DNA of 41,878 nucleotides. Origin: Nitrospirota bacterium. GTDB lineage: Bacteria > Nitrospirota > Thermodesulfovibrionia > Thermodesulfovibrionales > Dissulfurispiraceae. Below are positions 17,750 through 27,174 of this stretch, one piece after another. A program made the translations under genes and the position numbers. Each line of letters starts with the position of its first letter. The stretch's first letter is position 1. The stretch spans positions 1 through 41,878 of the forward strand of contig WSNO01000016.1 in the NCBI GenBank assembly GCA_009773415.1, in the 5' to 3' direction. The notes beneath the pieces were generated by a model, which made no database searches, had not been told where the DNA came from, and was given only the letters and a program-made list of their open reading frames with translations.

Positions 17750-18184
17750 TCAGGGCGGGTACTGCACAGGGAGCCGGCAACTATCGTACTGATCGAGCAT
17801 GCTCAGGTCATACGCCTGCGGTCTGAGCAGCACCGGACCGTCAACCTGCTCGGTGCAGCTGAAATCAAAGAGAATCAGTTCTTTTCCCCGGAAAACAAGC
17901 AACCGGTAGTAGGTTCCTTGTGCCGCAACATCGAGACGATAGCGCCTCAGAGCATTAAAATAGTCTGCCGGCATCTTGTCTTTTACCACGGAAAGAAGCC
18001 ACGCAGCGTCAAACTTTTCGGGAATATCGTCGCCATATTCACCAAACACCTTGCCAGCTGAAAAAGAGACTGCCGACATCAGCAGCCCATACTCCTTCTG
18101 CTGACGTTCAGCAATGGTTGCGCATGAGCAGACGCCGGAAACGAACAGCAATGCAACGATAATTAAGCGGATACGGCGCATCAT
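17750..18184 (-). CDS. Predicted lipoprotein of unknown function
   Basis: A small protein of about 144 residues with a signal peptide (RIRLIIVALLFVSGVCSCA). It ends at a cysteine that could act as a lipobox (V-C-S-C). The mature part has no family that I recognise; it contains SFSAGKVFGEYGDDIPEKF and a C-terminal PVQYPP. ATG 18184 overlaps the stop of the phospholipase-like gene, so the two are co-transcribed and probably act together at the cell envelope. Confidence 0.7.
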   Translation of the reverse strand: MMRRIRLIIVALLFVSGVCSCATIAERQQKEYGLLMSAVSFSAGKVFGEYGDDIPEKFDAAWLLSVVKDKMPADYFNALRRYRLDVAAQGTYYRLLVFRGKELILFDFSCTEQVDGPVLLRPQAYDLSMLDQYDSCRLPVQYPP

Positions 18185-19110
18185 ACCCAAAAGGTAACCG
18201 GCATCCCCGGCAGTCCCATATCGCGCCCCGTGTCAAGATTCCAGTTTCTGACAACCGTCGCCACCTGCAGGCTTGATGAGAGTCCGGCAAAAAGGGCATT
18301 CCAGGCGACAATCACATTATGCAGCGCATAATCAAACCCGCTCTTGAGAAAGGATCCCGGCAACCCGTTCGGCAGACGCACCGAGGCGTAATACTTCTGA
18401 AAATCAAGCGGATGTTCAGCGAGAATCTCCTGCGTGGTTCGATAGATATAATTTCCACCGAGTCCCAGGTGGCGGAACAGTGCCGCAACTCCAGAGCCGC
18501 CCTCGGCTGCGTCAATTGCCCTGGCGTACGTTGTGAACCACCGACGAGGGTCAGGCTCGCCGCTTGTCGGATAGACCTTCTGCGCATGCAGCTTCCAGAA
18601 CGTCATCAGATCGCCGAAATAAGGAGACTGCCGGCAGAATTGAATGACTGATGAGAGCTCCGCATACCGGATATCGTTGCCATTGTTCTGAGCATTGAAC
18701 AGGAGCGAATCCTGCGTCATCTCACATGTTCGGTGCTCCGGCTTGTGCGATGCATACTCGCCGACAATGCACTCCACGATTGGGTGTATCGTGGCATCGG
18801 CGACAAGATGCGAGACATACCCAAGAAGCCATACCAGGAGGATTTCTTCTTCAGTCCCATGGGCAGGCCAGACCCGCTTCAGTTCACGGTGGCCGCTGAT
18901 GACGATGCCGTTCGTTTTCTCATAATGCATGAGATCGGCCCAATTGAGCGCACCGGAAGGTGCAGAAAGGTACGGCAGATCGGGGCTCACAGAGCCGAGC
19001 CAGAGAAACTCGGCATATTTGCTCAACATCTTCCTCAACTTCGGGTCGTTGACGGCGGGATGTCGCTTGGCTGCATTTGCAATAATGATATGGGTAATTG
19101 CTCCTGCCAT
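18181..19110 (-). CDS. Zinc-dependent phospholipase C-like protein
   Basis: A 309-residue protein resembling the zinc-dependent phospholipase C family (PF00882). It opens with MAGAITHIIIANAAKRHP, has FLWLGSVSPDLPYL, and carries HLVADATIHPIVE with the zinc-binding histidine/aspartate pattern. The active metal site would need H and D residues dispersed through the first 150 residues, and these are present. ATG 19110 is chosen because AGGAG precedes it by 5 nt. It has no clear signal peptide, so it may be cytoplasmic. It is followed by an overlapping lipoprotein gene. The lipid substrate is unknown. Confidence 0.82.
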   Translation of the reverse strand: MAGAITHIIIANAAKRHPAVNDPKLRKMLSKYAEFLWLGSVSPDLPYLSAPSGALNWADLMHYEKTNGIVISGHRELKRVWPAHGTEEEILLVWLLGYVSHLVADATIHPIVECIVGEYASHKPEHRTCEMTQDSLLFNAQNNGNDIRYAELSSVIQFCRQSPYFGDLMTFWKLHAQKVYPTSGEPDPRRWFTTYARAIDAAEGGSGVAALFRHLGLGGNYIYRTTQEILAEHPLDFQKYYASVRLPNGLPGSFLKSGFDYALHNVIVAWNALFAGLSSSLQVATVVRNWNLDTGRDMGLPGMPVTFWV

Positions 19111-19260
19111 GACCACTCCTGAAAAGTCTTATGCATTCCAAGAATAGAATGCACACTCCGGTGAGGATAGTACAACATCTGTGATAATATAATTATTCTG
19201 AATATTAGCTTTTTTTGCAAAACATAGTGTGCGAGTCGTTCGGGAGGAATTGGAAAAGAC

Positions 19261-21438
19261 ATGTTGCGCCGGAATTCATTTGCCATTCTCTGCTCCTGCC
19301 TCGTCCTGCTCCTTTCCCTTTCATTCATGGTGTCTGCTTCAACAGCGGCCGCTGATTCCAAAAAGCGTGTTCTCATCCTCCATTCATACCATAAAGGGCT
19401 GAAGTGGACAGACAGTGAAGACGAAGGTATCAATGCTGTTTTGAGAACGCGCGGGTCACAGCTTGAAGTGCACACGGAATACATGGATACCAAACATCAT
19501 TCCGACGATCGCCACTATCAGATGCTCGCGGACTTCTTCAGGCAGAAATACTCGTCCATGGCCATCGATGTCATTATTGTCTCGGACGAAGATGCCTACA
19601 ATTTCATGCTGAAACATCATGACGCAATCTTTCGGAATGCTCCGGTTGTGTTTTGCGGCGTCAATTTCTTCGATGCATCAATCATTGAAAAAAATCGGGA
19701 CACCTATACAGGCGTCGTCGAAGCATATGATATCCGCAGCACACTCCGCACGGCTCTGGCATTGCATCCCGATACGTACCGGATTGTTGTCATCAACGAT
19801 CGCTCTGTGACGGGACTTGCGAACAAAAAGATCCTGAACGAAGTCATGCCGGAATTTGAACGCAAGGTCAGCGTGGTTTACTTTGAGGATCTCGACATGG
19901 AAGATCTGCTGAAACGCGTTTCCGCGCTGAACAGGGGCGATATTATTCTTCTGATGACGTTCAATAAAGATCGTTCGGGAAGGGTATTTGTTTACGATGA
20001 CAGCATATCTCTCGTGGCAAGAGCTTCCCGTGTGCCCATGTACGGGGTGTGGGATTTCTTTCTCGGAAAAGGCATTGTCGGCGGCATGCTTACAAGCGGC
20101 GCAAATCAGGGCAAATTGGCTGCTGAAATGGCGCTCCGGATTCTCGATGGCGAAAAAGTGCGTTCTATCCCGGTTGTCAAGGAAAGCCCCAATCGTTATA
20201 TGTTTGATTACGAACAGCTCAGCCGTTTTTCGATCCGGCAGGAACATCTTCCGGAAGGAAGCATCGTCAACAACCGTCCTGTCTCCTTTTACGAAGAACA
20301 CCGGGGGAAAGTCCTTGCTGTTGCCGCCATCATTGCTGCGCTGTCCGGCATGCTTATCGCCCTTCTGGTGAATATCGAACGACGGAAAAAGACGGAATCC
20401 TCGCTGCGGAAATCCGAAGAGAAGTTTGAAAAGATATTCCGCTTCAGCCCTGACTGGATTGCAATTCTTCGTCTTTCTGACGGCACCTATGTTGATGTCA
20501 ATGATGCATTTGTAAAAATGACCGGCTATGCGCGTGAAGAAGTCATCGGCAAAACATCGCTTGATATCGGCATCTACGTGAATCCCGATCAGCGGTACGA
20601 AATCAATGAGCAGTTCCTGCGGGACGGCCGCGTCGAAAAGAACGAACTGCAATACCGCATGAAGTCCGGAGAAATAAAGACGGTTGAACGCTCCGGAGAG
20701 CTCCTCGATATAGCAGGAGAACGATGTATCGTTTCTATCGTTCGCGACGTTACCGCGAAAAAAGAAGCTGAAATGGCAACGCTCGAAAGTGAGCGCCAGA
20801 AAAAACTGCGCAAAGAAGCAGAAATCAAAATGCTTCAGGCACAGATTAACCCTCACTTCCTGTTTAACGCAATCACCACAATCATCCATTACACGCGAAC
20901 GGCTCCCGATGTTGCAACAGAACTGCTCATGAAGCTGGCTGATTTTTTCCGAAAGAATATTAAACCGGAAAGGGAGCGGGTACCGTTGGCGAAAGAACTT
21001 GAGCACTGCGAGGACTATATCGGCATAGAACGCGCGCGTTTTGAAGAGCGGCTCCAGGTAACATACGACATTGATCCGGCAGCTCTTGAATGCAGGGTTC
21101 CTCCGCTCATCCTGCAGCCCTTGGTCGAAAATGCGCTGCGCCATGGAATTCTCCCGAAAGAACAAGGCGGAAACGTCGTCATAGGGGCACACAGGGAGGG
21201 AGCACTCGTTCGCATTTTTGTGCAGGATGACGGCGTCGGGATGACGCAGAAGCAGGTTGAAGTGCTGTTTATTGAGCCCTTAGAGCAGGCCGGGGAAGGC
21301 GGGCGCACCGGCGCTGGCATAGCTCTCCAAAATGTAAACGCTCGCCTGATCGCAATTTACGGCCCCGAACACGGCCTGACAATCGAGAGCGCTCCCGGAC
21401 AGGGCGCAAAAATATCATTTACCGTTCCGGAATGCTGA
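19261..21438 (+). CDS. Sensor histidine kinase: binding-protein-like sensor, PAS, LytS-type kinase
   Basis: A 725-residue membrane kinase. A signal/membrane segment (1-30) precedes a PF04392-like periplasmic domain (about 36-335) that closely parallels the kinase at 10140: LHSYHKGLKWTD, EYMDTKHHSD, NAPVVFCGVNFF and LGKGIVGGMLTSGANQG. A transmembrane helix lies at about 350-372 and a PAS/PAC unit at about 380-500. The transmitter is the LytS/YehU His_kinase type: LQAQINPHFLFNAITTI with the phospho-His near 532, then an HATPase with DDGVGM. No LytTR or other response regulator is adjacent. The start follows CGGGAGGAATTGGAAAAGAC; a TATAAT lies at 19188-19193. Confidence 0.93.
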   Translation: MLRRNSFAILCSCLVLLLSLSFMVSASTAAADSKKRVLILHSYHKGLKWTDSEDEGINAVLRTRGSQLEVHTEYMDTKHHSDDRHYQMLADFFRQKYSSMAIDVIIVSDEDAYNFMLKHHDAIFRNAPVVFCGVNFFDASIIEKNRDTYTGVVEAYDIRSTLRTALALHPDTYRIVVINDRSVTGLANKKILNEVMPEFERKVSVVYFEDLDMEDLLKRVSALNRGDIILLMTFNKDRSGRVFVYDDSISLVARASRVPMYGVWDFFLGKGIVGGMLTSGANQGKLAAEMALRILDGEKVRSIPVVKESPNRYMFDYEQLSRFSIRQEHLPEGSIVNNRPVSFYEEHRGKVLAVAAIIAALSGMLIALLVNIERRKKTESSLRKSEEKFEKIFRFSPDWIAILRLSDGTYVDVNDAFVKMTGYAREEVIGKTSLDIGIYVNPDQRYEINEQFLRDGRVEKNELQYRMKSGEIKTVERSGELLDIAGERCIVSIVRDVTAKKEAEMATLESERQKKLRKEAEIKMLQAQINPHFLFNAITTIIHYTRTAPDVATELLMKLADFFRKNIKPERERVPLAKELEHCEDYIGIERARFEERLQVTYDIDPAALECRVPPLILQPLVENALRHGILPKEQGGNVVIGAHREGALVRIFVQDDGVGMTQKQVEVLFIEPLEQAGEGGRTGAGIALQNVNARLIAIYGPEHGLTIESAPGQGAKISFTVPEC

Positions 21439-21947
21439 CTCTCATCGGCTGCATCCCGGAAAGGACCCCATAACTCAGGCTTACAATCAGATAACCGTTT
21501 AAAATCATACTGTTTTTAATATTTGAACAGCGCTATGCGCACTCCGGTCGCCCCCAAATGAGACCGCTCGATTGACTCGCCAACCCGGCTGGATACGGCC
21601 GGTCAGTGGGGTTGAAGCTGCATACCGACTTGTCGCCTGCCCCTGTTTTCCGGCCGTTTGGCCTTGAATATCGACTGTTCACCTCTGAATTTCTGCCGCT
21701 CGTCGCGCATGAGCTTTAAATCTCTTTGATTTTAAAGTACTTTTTTAAAAAGTTTTTTGTTATTCCGATCCTCATAAAACCCTGCCGCGTGCCGACGACC
21801 GTTCACGGCGATATCCTGCTATTCACAGTTTTTATATTTCCTTTATTTTCCAAGCTGTTTAAAATTGATTTATGCTTGCGGCGCAATCGCAATGTTAATG
21901 AAGGAGGCACCTTGAGGTGTCCCATTATTTATGGAGGAGGGAGTCCC
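21439..21947. other. Non-coding stretch before lutC
   Basis: About 500 nt with no supportable gene. The lutC frame is open back to 21726 but that extension is low-complexity and lacks a start signal. An A/T-rich block at 21720-21760 contains AAAGTACTTT and a run of T residues. Near the gene, an imperfect inverted repeat GGCACC-TTGA-GGTGTC (21905-21920) sits upstream of the lutC ribosome-binding site and may be a small regulatory hairpin. I could not identify a known riboswitch. Confidence 0.4.
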
Positions 21948-22499
21948 ATGTTCGAAAGCTTCAAGACAAGGGCAGAGGCAGTGAGCGCAGAGGTGCACCG
22001 GTTTGGCACCAAGGCAGAGGCGCTCAACTTTATCGTAGAGCAGTTAAAGAATGAAGGGATTAGCGAAGCACCGGGCAAGTATGCTGTCTGGGCGGACTGT
22101 CCGTTCCTGAAAGGGGTTGACAAGGCTTCACTGACCGCGCAATTTCCGGGGCTGAAGTTCGAGTTTGATCGCAAGTTCGCAAAGGAAGCCCATATTGGAA
22201 TCACTCAAATGGATTGGGGCATCGCCAACACCGGAACGCTTGCCGGCGACCAGACGGCAGTCGAGCAGAGGCTTGCATCGTCGCTCTCCTGGATTCATAT
22301 CGCTATCGTTGCAACCGACAAGATTCTTGCTGATTTGCCGTCGCTCATGACCAAAATGCATCCGAATCAGGCTGGATTTCTCGCCCTGATTACCGGTCCG
22401 AGCCGAACGGCTGATATTGAGAGAGTTCTCACCATCGGCGTTCACGGTCCCGAGCGACTCATCATAGTATGCGTTGATGAATTAGGAGGTCTGAACTAA
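21948..22499 (+). CDS. lutC: LutC-like LUD-domain protein
   Basis: A 183-residue protein of the LUD superfamily, LutC/YkgG type, a component of the LutABC iron-sulfur L-lactate dehydrogenase complex. The C-terminal signature ITGPSRTADIERVLTIGVHG is followed by GPERLIIVCVDE. MDWGIANTGTLAG lies in the middle. ATG 21948 is chosen because it directly follows GGAGGAGGGAG and gives a sensible N terminus. It is shorter than many LutC proteins. Its stop overlaps the lutBA start by one base (TAATG). Confidence 0.92.
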   Translation: MFESFKTRAEAVSAEVHRFGTKAEALNFIVEQLKNEGISEAPGKYAVWADCPFLKGVDKASLTAQFPGLKFEFDRKFAKEAHIGITQMDWGIANTGTLAGDQTAVEQRLASSLSWIHIAIVATDKILADLPSLMTKMHPNQAGFLALITGPSRTADIERVLTIGVHGPERLIIVCVDELGGLN

Positions 22500-24643
22500 T
22501 GAGCCACGAAACCACCCAGGACATCCACGCTGCCATCGATAAAGCCGTTGAAAACTCGAATCTTACCGGCGCACTCGGCCGCTTCTCGGAAGCCTATGCC
22601 GTATCTCGTGTAAAAGCGTATGAAGGAATCGATTTTGAGGGGATCAGATCCCGGATCAAGGCTGCCAGGGGCTATGTAGCTGACCATCTTGAAGAGGTCG
22701 CTACCACCTTCAAGAAAAATGCTGAAGCCCGCGGCGCGAAGGTCTTTATTGCCCGCAGCCCGGAGGAAGTCAAGGAATATATTACAAAAGTTGCTAAAGA
22801 TGCCGGTGTCAAGATGATAGTCAAATCGAAGTCCATGGCTTCCGAAGAGATTCACCTGAATGAACACCTTGCAAAGCACGGCATAAAGGCCGAGGAAACC
22901 GATCTCGGCGAGTGGATCATCCAGCTTGCCGGACAGAAGCCGTCTCATATGGTTATGCCGGCAATTCACATGACGAAGGAAGAAGTCTCCGACCTCTTCA
23001 GCAAGGAAGTCAACGAACGCCTCACCAACGAGATCCCGCGCCTGGTCAAAGTCGCCCGCAAAGAACTCCGCGAGAAGTATTTCCAGGCTGAGATGGGCAT
23101 TTCAGGCGGGAATATTGCGATTGCCGAGACCGGCTCAATCGTTCTGGTCACGAACGAGGGGAACGCCCGCCTTGTTACCACGCTTCCGAAGATTCATGTC
23201 GCACTCGTCGGTCTTGAAAAACTCGTTCCATCCTATACTGATGCTGCTCCGATTCTGACCGCGTTGCCGAAGAGCGCGACAAGCCAGCTGATCACCAGCT
23301 ATGTAACCTTCATAACCGGCCCGACCCCGAATGATGACGGAACGATGAAGGATATTCATATCGTTCTTATGGACAACAAACGGTCGGACATGGCCAGGGA
23401 TGAGAAGTTCAAACAGACGTTTAACTGCATTCGCTGCGCTTCGTGCCTGAACGTCTGCCCCGTGTACCGCCTCGTCGGCGGCCATGTTTTCGGCCACGTC
23501 TACACCGGCGGCATCGGCACAATCCTGACCGCATGGTTCAACGAACTGAAGACCTCGCAGGATATGCAGGGTCTGTGCATCCAGTGCGGAAAGTGCAAGG
23601 AGATCTGTCCCGGCGGCATCGACATTCCCGGCCTGATTCTCGAAATAAGACGCAGAATCGCCAAAAAGGATGGGCTTCCGTTCATCCAGAAGACCGCCCT
23701 GAAGATCATCAATAATCGCCCGGTCTTCCACGCCATGCTGCGTGCCGCGCATATTGGCCAGAAGCTGTTCGAGAAAGAGGGCTATATCCGCCATCTGCCG
23801 ATGTTTCTCTCGAGCCTATCCGAACACCGCAGTCTGCCGACGGTCGCCAAGGAATCATTCCGAGAAATCTTCAAGAAAATCAAGCAGCCGAAGGGCCGCG
23901 TCAAGGCAGCATTCTTCGCCGGCTGCGCAACCGAGTTCGTCTTCCCGAAGGTCGGCGAAGCGGTCGTCAAGGTGTTGAACAAGGCCGGCATCGAGGTCAT
24001 CTTTCCGGAAACCCAGACCTGCTGCGGCATTCCGCACTGGGGCACCGGCGCATTCGATATGGCGGCAATGGCAGCCGAGCAGAACCTGCGCGCCCTTCTC
24101 GAAAACGATGTCCAGTACGTCGTAACCGGCTGTGCAAGCTGCGCGACGGCTTTGAAGAAGGAATGGTCTCATATCCTGAAGGATGAGGGCAAGGACAGCC
24201 TCGTGCCAAACGCTGAGAAGATCGCGGCAAAGACCTTCACCTTCTCGGAACTGGTCAAGAAAATGATCGACGAGAAGCGCCTGACCCCGAAGGAGGGGTT
24301 GAAGGCGCAGACCTTCACCTATCATGACTCCTGCCACGCGAAGCGCCACTGCGGCATTTATATCGAGCCGCGCGAAGCCATGAAGGCGGTCGGCTTTGAA
24401 CTCAAGGAGATGTTCGAGTGCGATACCTGCTGCGGCATGGGAGGTTCCTACACTGTCAAGCAGCCGACGCTCTCGATGCGCATGCTGAAGCGCAAAATCA
24501 AGAACATCGAGGATACCGGCGCAGATTGCGTTGCCGTCGAGTGCCCGGGATGTCTTATTCAAATTGCCGGCGGCCTCGACAAGGCAAAGTCCAAAGTCAA
24601 GGCGAAGCACATTGCGGAGTTGCTGGAAGACAAGTTTCAATAA
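22499..24643 (+). CDS. lutBA: Fused LutB-LutA lactate-oxidation iron-sulfur protein
   Basis: A 714-residue fusion. The N-terminal LUD domain (about 60-290) has SKSMASEEIHLNEHL and SGGNIAIAETGSIVLVTNEG as in LutB/LldF. Two 4Fe-4S motifs follow near 310 (CIRCASCLNVCPVYR) and 360 (CIQCGKCKEICPGGID). The C-terminal third is LutA/LldE-like, with two CCG domains (FFAGCATE and CCGIPHWGTG near 507; YHDSCHAKRHC and CCGMGGSY near 643). It should oxidise lactate together with LutC, passing electrons onward. This architecture is known from sulfate reducers such as Desulfovibrio (DVU3032-3033). No lactate permease is in the window. Confidence 0.94.
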   Translation: MSHETTQDIHAAIDKAVENSNLTGALGRFSEAYAVSRVKAYEGIDFEGIRSRIKAARGYVADHLEEVATTFKKNAEARGAKVFIARSPEEVKEYITKVAKDAGVKMIVKSKSMASEEIHLNEHLAKHGIKAEETDLGEWIIQLAGQKPSHMVMPAIHMTKEEVSDLFSKEVNERLTNEIPRLVKVARKELREKYFQAEMGISGGNIAIAETGSIVLVTNEGNARLVTTLPKIHVALVGLEKLVPSYTDAAPILTALPKSATSQLITSYVTFITGPTPNDDGTMKDIHIVLMDNKRSDMARDEKFKQTFNCIRCASCLNVCPVYRLVGGHVFGHVYTGGIGTILTAWFNELKTSQDMQGLCIQCGKCKEICPGGIDIPGLILEIRRRIAKKDGLPFIQKTALKIINNRPVFHAMLRAAHIGQKLFEKEGYIRHLPMFLSSLSEHRSLPTVAKESFREIFKKIKQPKGRVKAAFFAGCATEFVFPKVGEAVVKVLNKAGIEVIFPETQTCCGIPHWGTGAFDMAAMAAEQNLRALLENDVQYVVTGCASCATALKKEWSHILKDEGKDSLVPNAEKIAAKTFTFSELVKKMIDEKRLTPKEGLKAQTFTYHDSCHAKRHCGIYIEPREAMKAVGFELKEMFECDTCCGMGGSYTVKQPTLSMRMLKRKIKNIEDTGADCVAVECPGCLIQIAGGLDKAKSKVKAKHIAELLEDKFQ

Positions 24644-24669
24644 GCGGCACGAATTGAATTCAGGTGTGG

Positions 24670-24710
24670 GAGTGGTTTTCTACAAGCCCTGAAGAGAACC
24701 GCTCTCCTTT
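24670..24710 (+). terminator. Hairpin after lutBA
   Basis: An 11-bp stem with two G-U pairs (24670-24680 with 24694-24704) follows the lutBA stop, trailed by TCCTTT. A terminator or 3'-end structure for the lut operon. Confidence 0.5.
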
Positions 24711-24721
24711 CTCCATACCTT

Positions 24722-24756
24722 GCCGGCTCACGTCAAACTGAGCCGGCCTTTTTTTT
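24722..24756 (+). terminator. Rho-independent terminator of the lut operon
   Basis: A perfect 9-bp stem GCCGGCTCA / TGAGCCGGC (24722-24730 with 24739-24747) followed by a C and eight T residues. It ends plus-strand transcription exactly where the convergent baiN-type gene stops. Confidence 0.9.
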
Positions 24757-25931
24757 CAGGCAACCTGCCCTGCAGCGAAACCCGAAGCCCATGCCCAATG
24801 GAGGTTGTAGCCGCCGAGCTGTCCGGTCACGTCGAGCACTTCGCCGATAAAGTAAAGTCCCGGTACTTTTTTCGCCTCCATGGTCTTTGATGAGAGTTCA
24901 TCGGTATCGACCCCTCCCGCAGCAACCTCGGCTTTTGCATACCCCTCGGTTCCGGCCGGAATTATTGTCCACTCATGAAGCATTCCGGCAATCGACTTCA
25001 GTTCTTTATCCGGGTATGTATTCAGCGGCCGGGACGGAGCATATGCTTTACACCACGCCTGAATGAACCGCTTCGGAAGAAACCGGGCGATAAGATTGTG
25101 CAATTCTATCGCGCTCAGGCGATGATTCATGAGCACCTCAAGAATATCCGTATCCGGGACCAGATTAACGACTATCTCTTCGCCCGCCCGCCAGACGGTC
25201 GAAATCTGCAAAATGGAAGGGCCGCTCAGTCCCTTGTGCGTAAAAAGAGCATTGCCGCGAAACCGGTGATTGCGGCAGGCAGCCTCAACGTCAAGCGAAA
25301 TGCCGCTCAACCCCGCAAAATGCTTCGCATCACGCTCTGAAAAAAGCAGCGGGACGAGCGCGGGAGTAAACGGCACTATATTAAGGCCGAATTGCCGGGC
25401 TATCCTGAGTCCGAAATCAGTAGCCCCAAGCTTCGGATAGGAGCATCCGCCCGTTGCAATGACGAGGGCTTCGGCCCGATATGTTGCATCCTTTGTCATC
25501 ACCTCAAAAGCCTCAGGCCGTGCAATCGATTTCACCGGATGACCCAAAAGTATCTCTACTGCGAACTTTATGCATTCCTGCTGAAGTGCATGAACAACCA
25601 GGGACGCACTCCGAAGACAAAAAAGCTGTTCCCCCTCTTTTTCAGCAAAAGCTATCTTGTGCTTCGTGAGAAAAGCCATGAAGTCGTCAGGCGCATAGCG
25701 CGCAAGAGCAGACTTGCAGAAGTGCGGATTCGAAGAATAATAATGCTCGGCCCGAACATCACGATTGGTAAAATTGCATCGGCCGCCGCCGGAAACCTGC
25801 ACCTTCTTTGCAAGCCGATCGGCATGGTCAAGAACGAGCACCCTGCGACCGCGCTTTCCGGCTTCAATCGCGCACATAAGACCGGAAGCCCCGGCACCGA
25901 TTATGATAACGTCCTTCTGAATTATCTGCAT
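24756..25931 (-). CDS. BaiN/HI0933-family FAD-dependent oxidoreductase
   Basis: A 391-residue flavoprotein of the HI0933/YhiN family, now often named BaiN/RdsA. The N-terminal Rossmann motif is VIIIGAGASGLMCAIEAGKR, followed by KVQVSGGGRCNFTNRDV, the family hallmark. ALVIATGGCSYPKLGATDFG marks the second FAD segment, and GLYFIGEVLDVTGQLGGYN closes the site. The physiological substrate is not established for most members. It stands alone, in convergent orientation with the lut operon. The start has only a weak GGA-type ribosome-binding site. Confidence 0.93.
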   Translation of the reverse strand: MQIIQKDVIIIGAGASGLMCAIEAGKRGRRVLVLDHADRLAKKVQVSGGGRCNFTNRDVRAEHYYSSNPHFCKSALARYAPDDFMAFLTKHKIAFAEKEGEQLFCLRSASLVVHALQQECIKFAVEILLGHPVKSIARPEAFEVMTKDATYRAEALVIATGGCSYPKLGATDFGLRIARQFGLNIVPFTPALVPLLFSERDAKHFAGLSGISLDVEAACRNHRFRGNALFTHKGLSGPSILQISTVWRAGEEIVVNLVPDTDILEVLMNHRLSAIELHNLIARFLPKRFIQAWCKAYAPSRPLNTYPDKELKSIAGMLHEWTIIPAGTEGYAKAEVAAGGVDTDELSSKTMEAKKVPGLYFIGEVLDVTGQLGGYNLHWAWASGFAAGQVA

Positions 25932-26035
25932 TTCCGGAGCGTACTCTTCACCTGCCGCAGGAATTCGCTCCAGGAGAACTTTCTGAATCCGGGATTGCTA
26001 TCATTGCGTTCTTCTTCGGAGCATGCCACATGTGA

Positions 26036-26710
26036 TTACTGCTCTTCCTGCAGACGCTTTTCATAATACGCGCGGTCTTCGGAAAGCGGTGCAAGATCGT
26101 CCTCAAACCGCTTGAGATTCCGCTCCAGCTCCGCAATGACAATAGTTTTTTCATTCACCCATGCGTACTCCTCCGGCAAAAGAAAATCCTTCCACCGAAC
26201 AAGCGGATCTTTGCCGTTGATAACTGCCTTTCGTTTTCCTTCCGCCTGCAATGCACTCATTCTGTCCCGCACCCTGGAGATTTCGTCTTCCGCCTGAAAC
26301 TTCTGTTTTTCCAGCGTCTCAATTCTAATGGTGATTTCATTGATGCGATCCTGCAACATGCCTCGCTTTGCCGCAGCAGTATCACTCCTTATCTGCTCAG
26401 CATCCTGCTGCGGCGGTCTTTGCTTCCGCGCAGGATTGATGCCGAGTGCTGGGTCGGTAGGCATTTCGGCCTGTTTTCGGGAACGTTCGACCCGCTGAAT
26501 GGATCGCACATCGGACTGGCTGATACCGATTATGCCGCCGTCATACTCTGCCCGTATATGATTTCCTGACTTTTCATACGCCTCAACGATGATTTCCGTG
26601 CCGTTCTTCAGGACAATCTTGTATGCGGCATCGACACTCTGCGCCAAAAAGCAGAAAAAAATCGCCGCAGCCAACGCGAAAACCGCCTGTCTGCTTATCT
26701 GCACTATCAA
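26036..26710 (-). CDS. Exported coiled-coil protein of unknown function
   Basis: A signal-like segment (AVFALAAAIFFCFLAQSVDA) is followed by a short beta-rich unit (YKIVLKNGTEIIVEAYEKSG, then EYDGGIIGISQSDVRSI) of about 45 residues. A Gln/Pro linker and a long coiled coil complete it (MLQDRINEITIRIETLEKQK through ELERNLKRFEDDL). I recognise no named family. The start is uncertain: TTG 26710 with AAGGGAG 8 nt upstream, or GTG 26704. The frame is open to 26749, but that would overlap the upstream gene. It probably shares a transcript with the small membrane protein just upstream. Confidence 0.7.
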   Translation of the reverse strand: MIVQISRQAVFALAAAIFFCFLAQSVDAAYKIVLKNGTEIIVEAYEKSGNHIRAEYDGGIIGISQSDVRSIQRVERSRKQAEMPTDPALGINPARKQRPPQQDAEQIRSDTAAAKRGMLQDRINEITIRIETLEKQKFQAEDEISRVRDRMSALQAEGKRKAVINGKDPLVRWKDFLLPEEYAWVNEKTIVIAELERNLKRFEDDLAPLSEDRAYYEKRLQEEQ

Positions 26711-26729
26711 GATGCACGCTCCCTTCTTC

Positions 26730-26951
26730 TCATGCTGAACTCCGGTCACCCGGGGTCACGTTATAGCTCTTGAGCTCCCTCAACTCGCGCTGAATCGGCC
26801 ATTCAGTGAGCGCAAACCAGATAAATACAATAAAATTTATTCCCGGAATAAAACAAAGAATAAGCTGCATTCCGGAATAGCCCGCCTTTCTGAAAATCAG
26901 GACCATCAGGACAGCCGTGACGACAAAACCAACGAATGCAAAAAAACTCAT
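26730..26951 (-). CDS. Small two-helix membrane protein
   Basis: A 73-residue protein with two predicted membrane helices (FVGFVVTAVLMVLIFR and LILCFIPGINFIVFIWFAL) and a short charged tail. The CFIPGIN turn between strongly hydrophobic stretches resembles small DUF805-like or PLDc_N-like membrane proteins, but I cannot assign a family. It ends 19 nt before the likely start of the coiled-coil gene. Confidence 0.65.
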   Translation of the reverse strand: MSFFAFVGFVVTAVLMVLIFRKAGYSGMQLILCFIPGINFIVFIWFALTEWPIQRELRELKSYNVTPGDRSSA

Positions 26952-27174
26952 ATGCCCCTCCTGTACGCAGATATGTTATTCCCGGACAAAAAGCCTGTCC
27001 TTGCTCTTACCCCTGCTCCATTATTGAACGTCTCAACAAACAAAAACATCCCGTGAGCACTGTCACATGAAAAAATCGGCGTGTGATAACCGCTTTTTCT
27101 ATTTTACTCTTTGCACCCGGCGTTTGCCATGGCGACCGACCTTGTCCTGAAGAGCGGTAATGGTCCGAGTTTGC

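Noticed and set aside
19678-21192. A 504-codon open frame on the minus strand
   Set aside because: It lies fully inside the LytS-type kinase, whose domains and motifs are clear. It is antisense to real coding.
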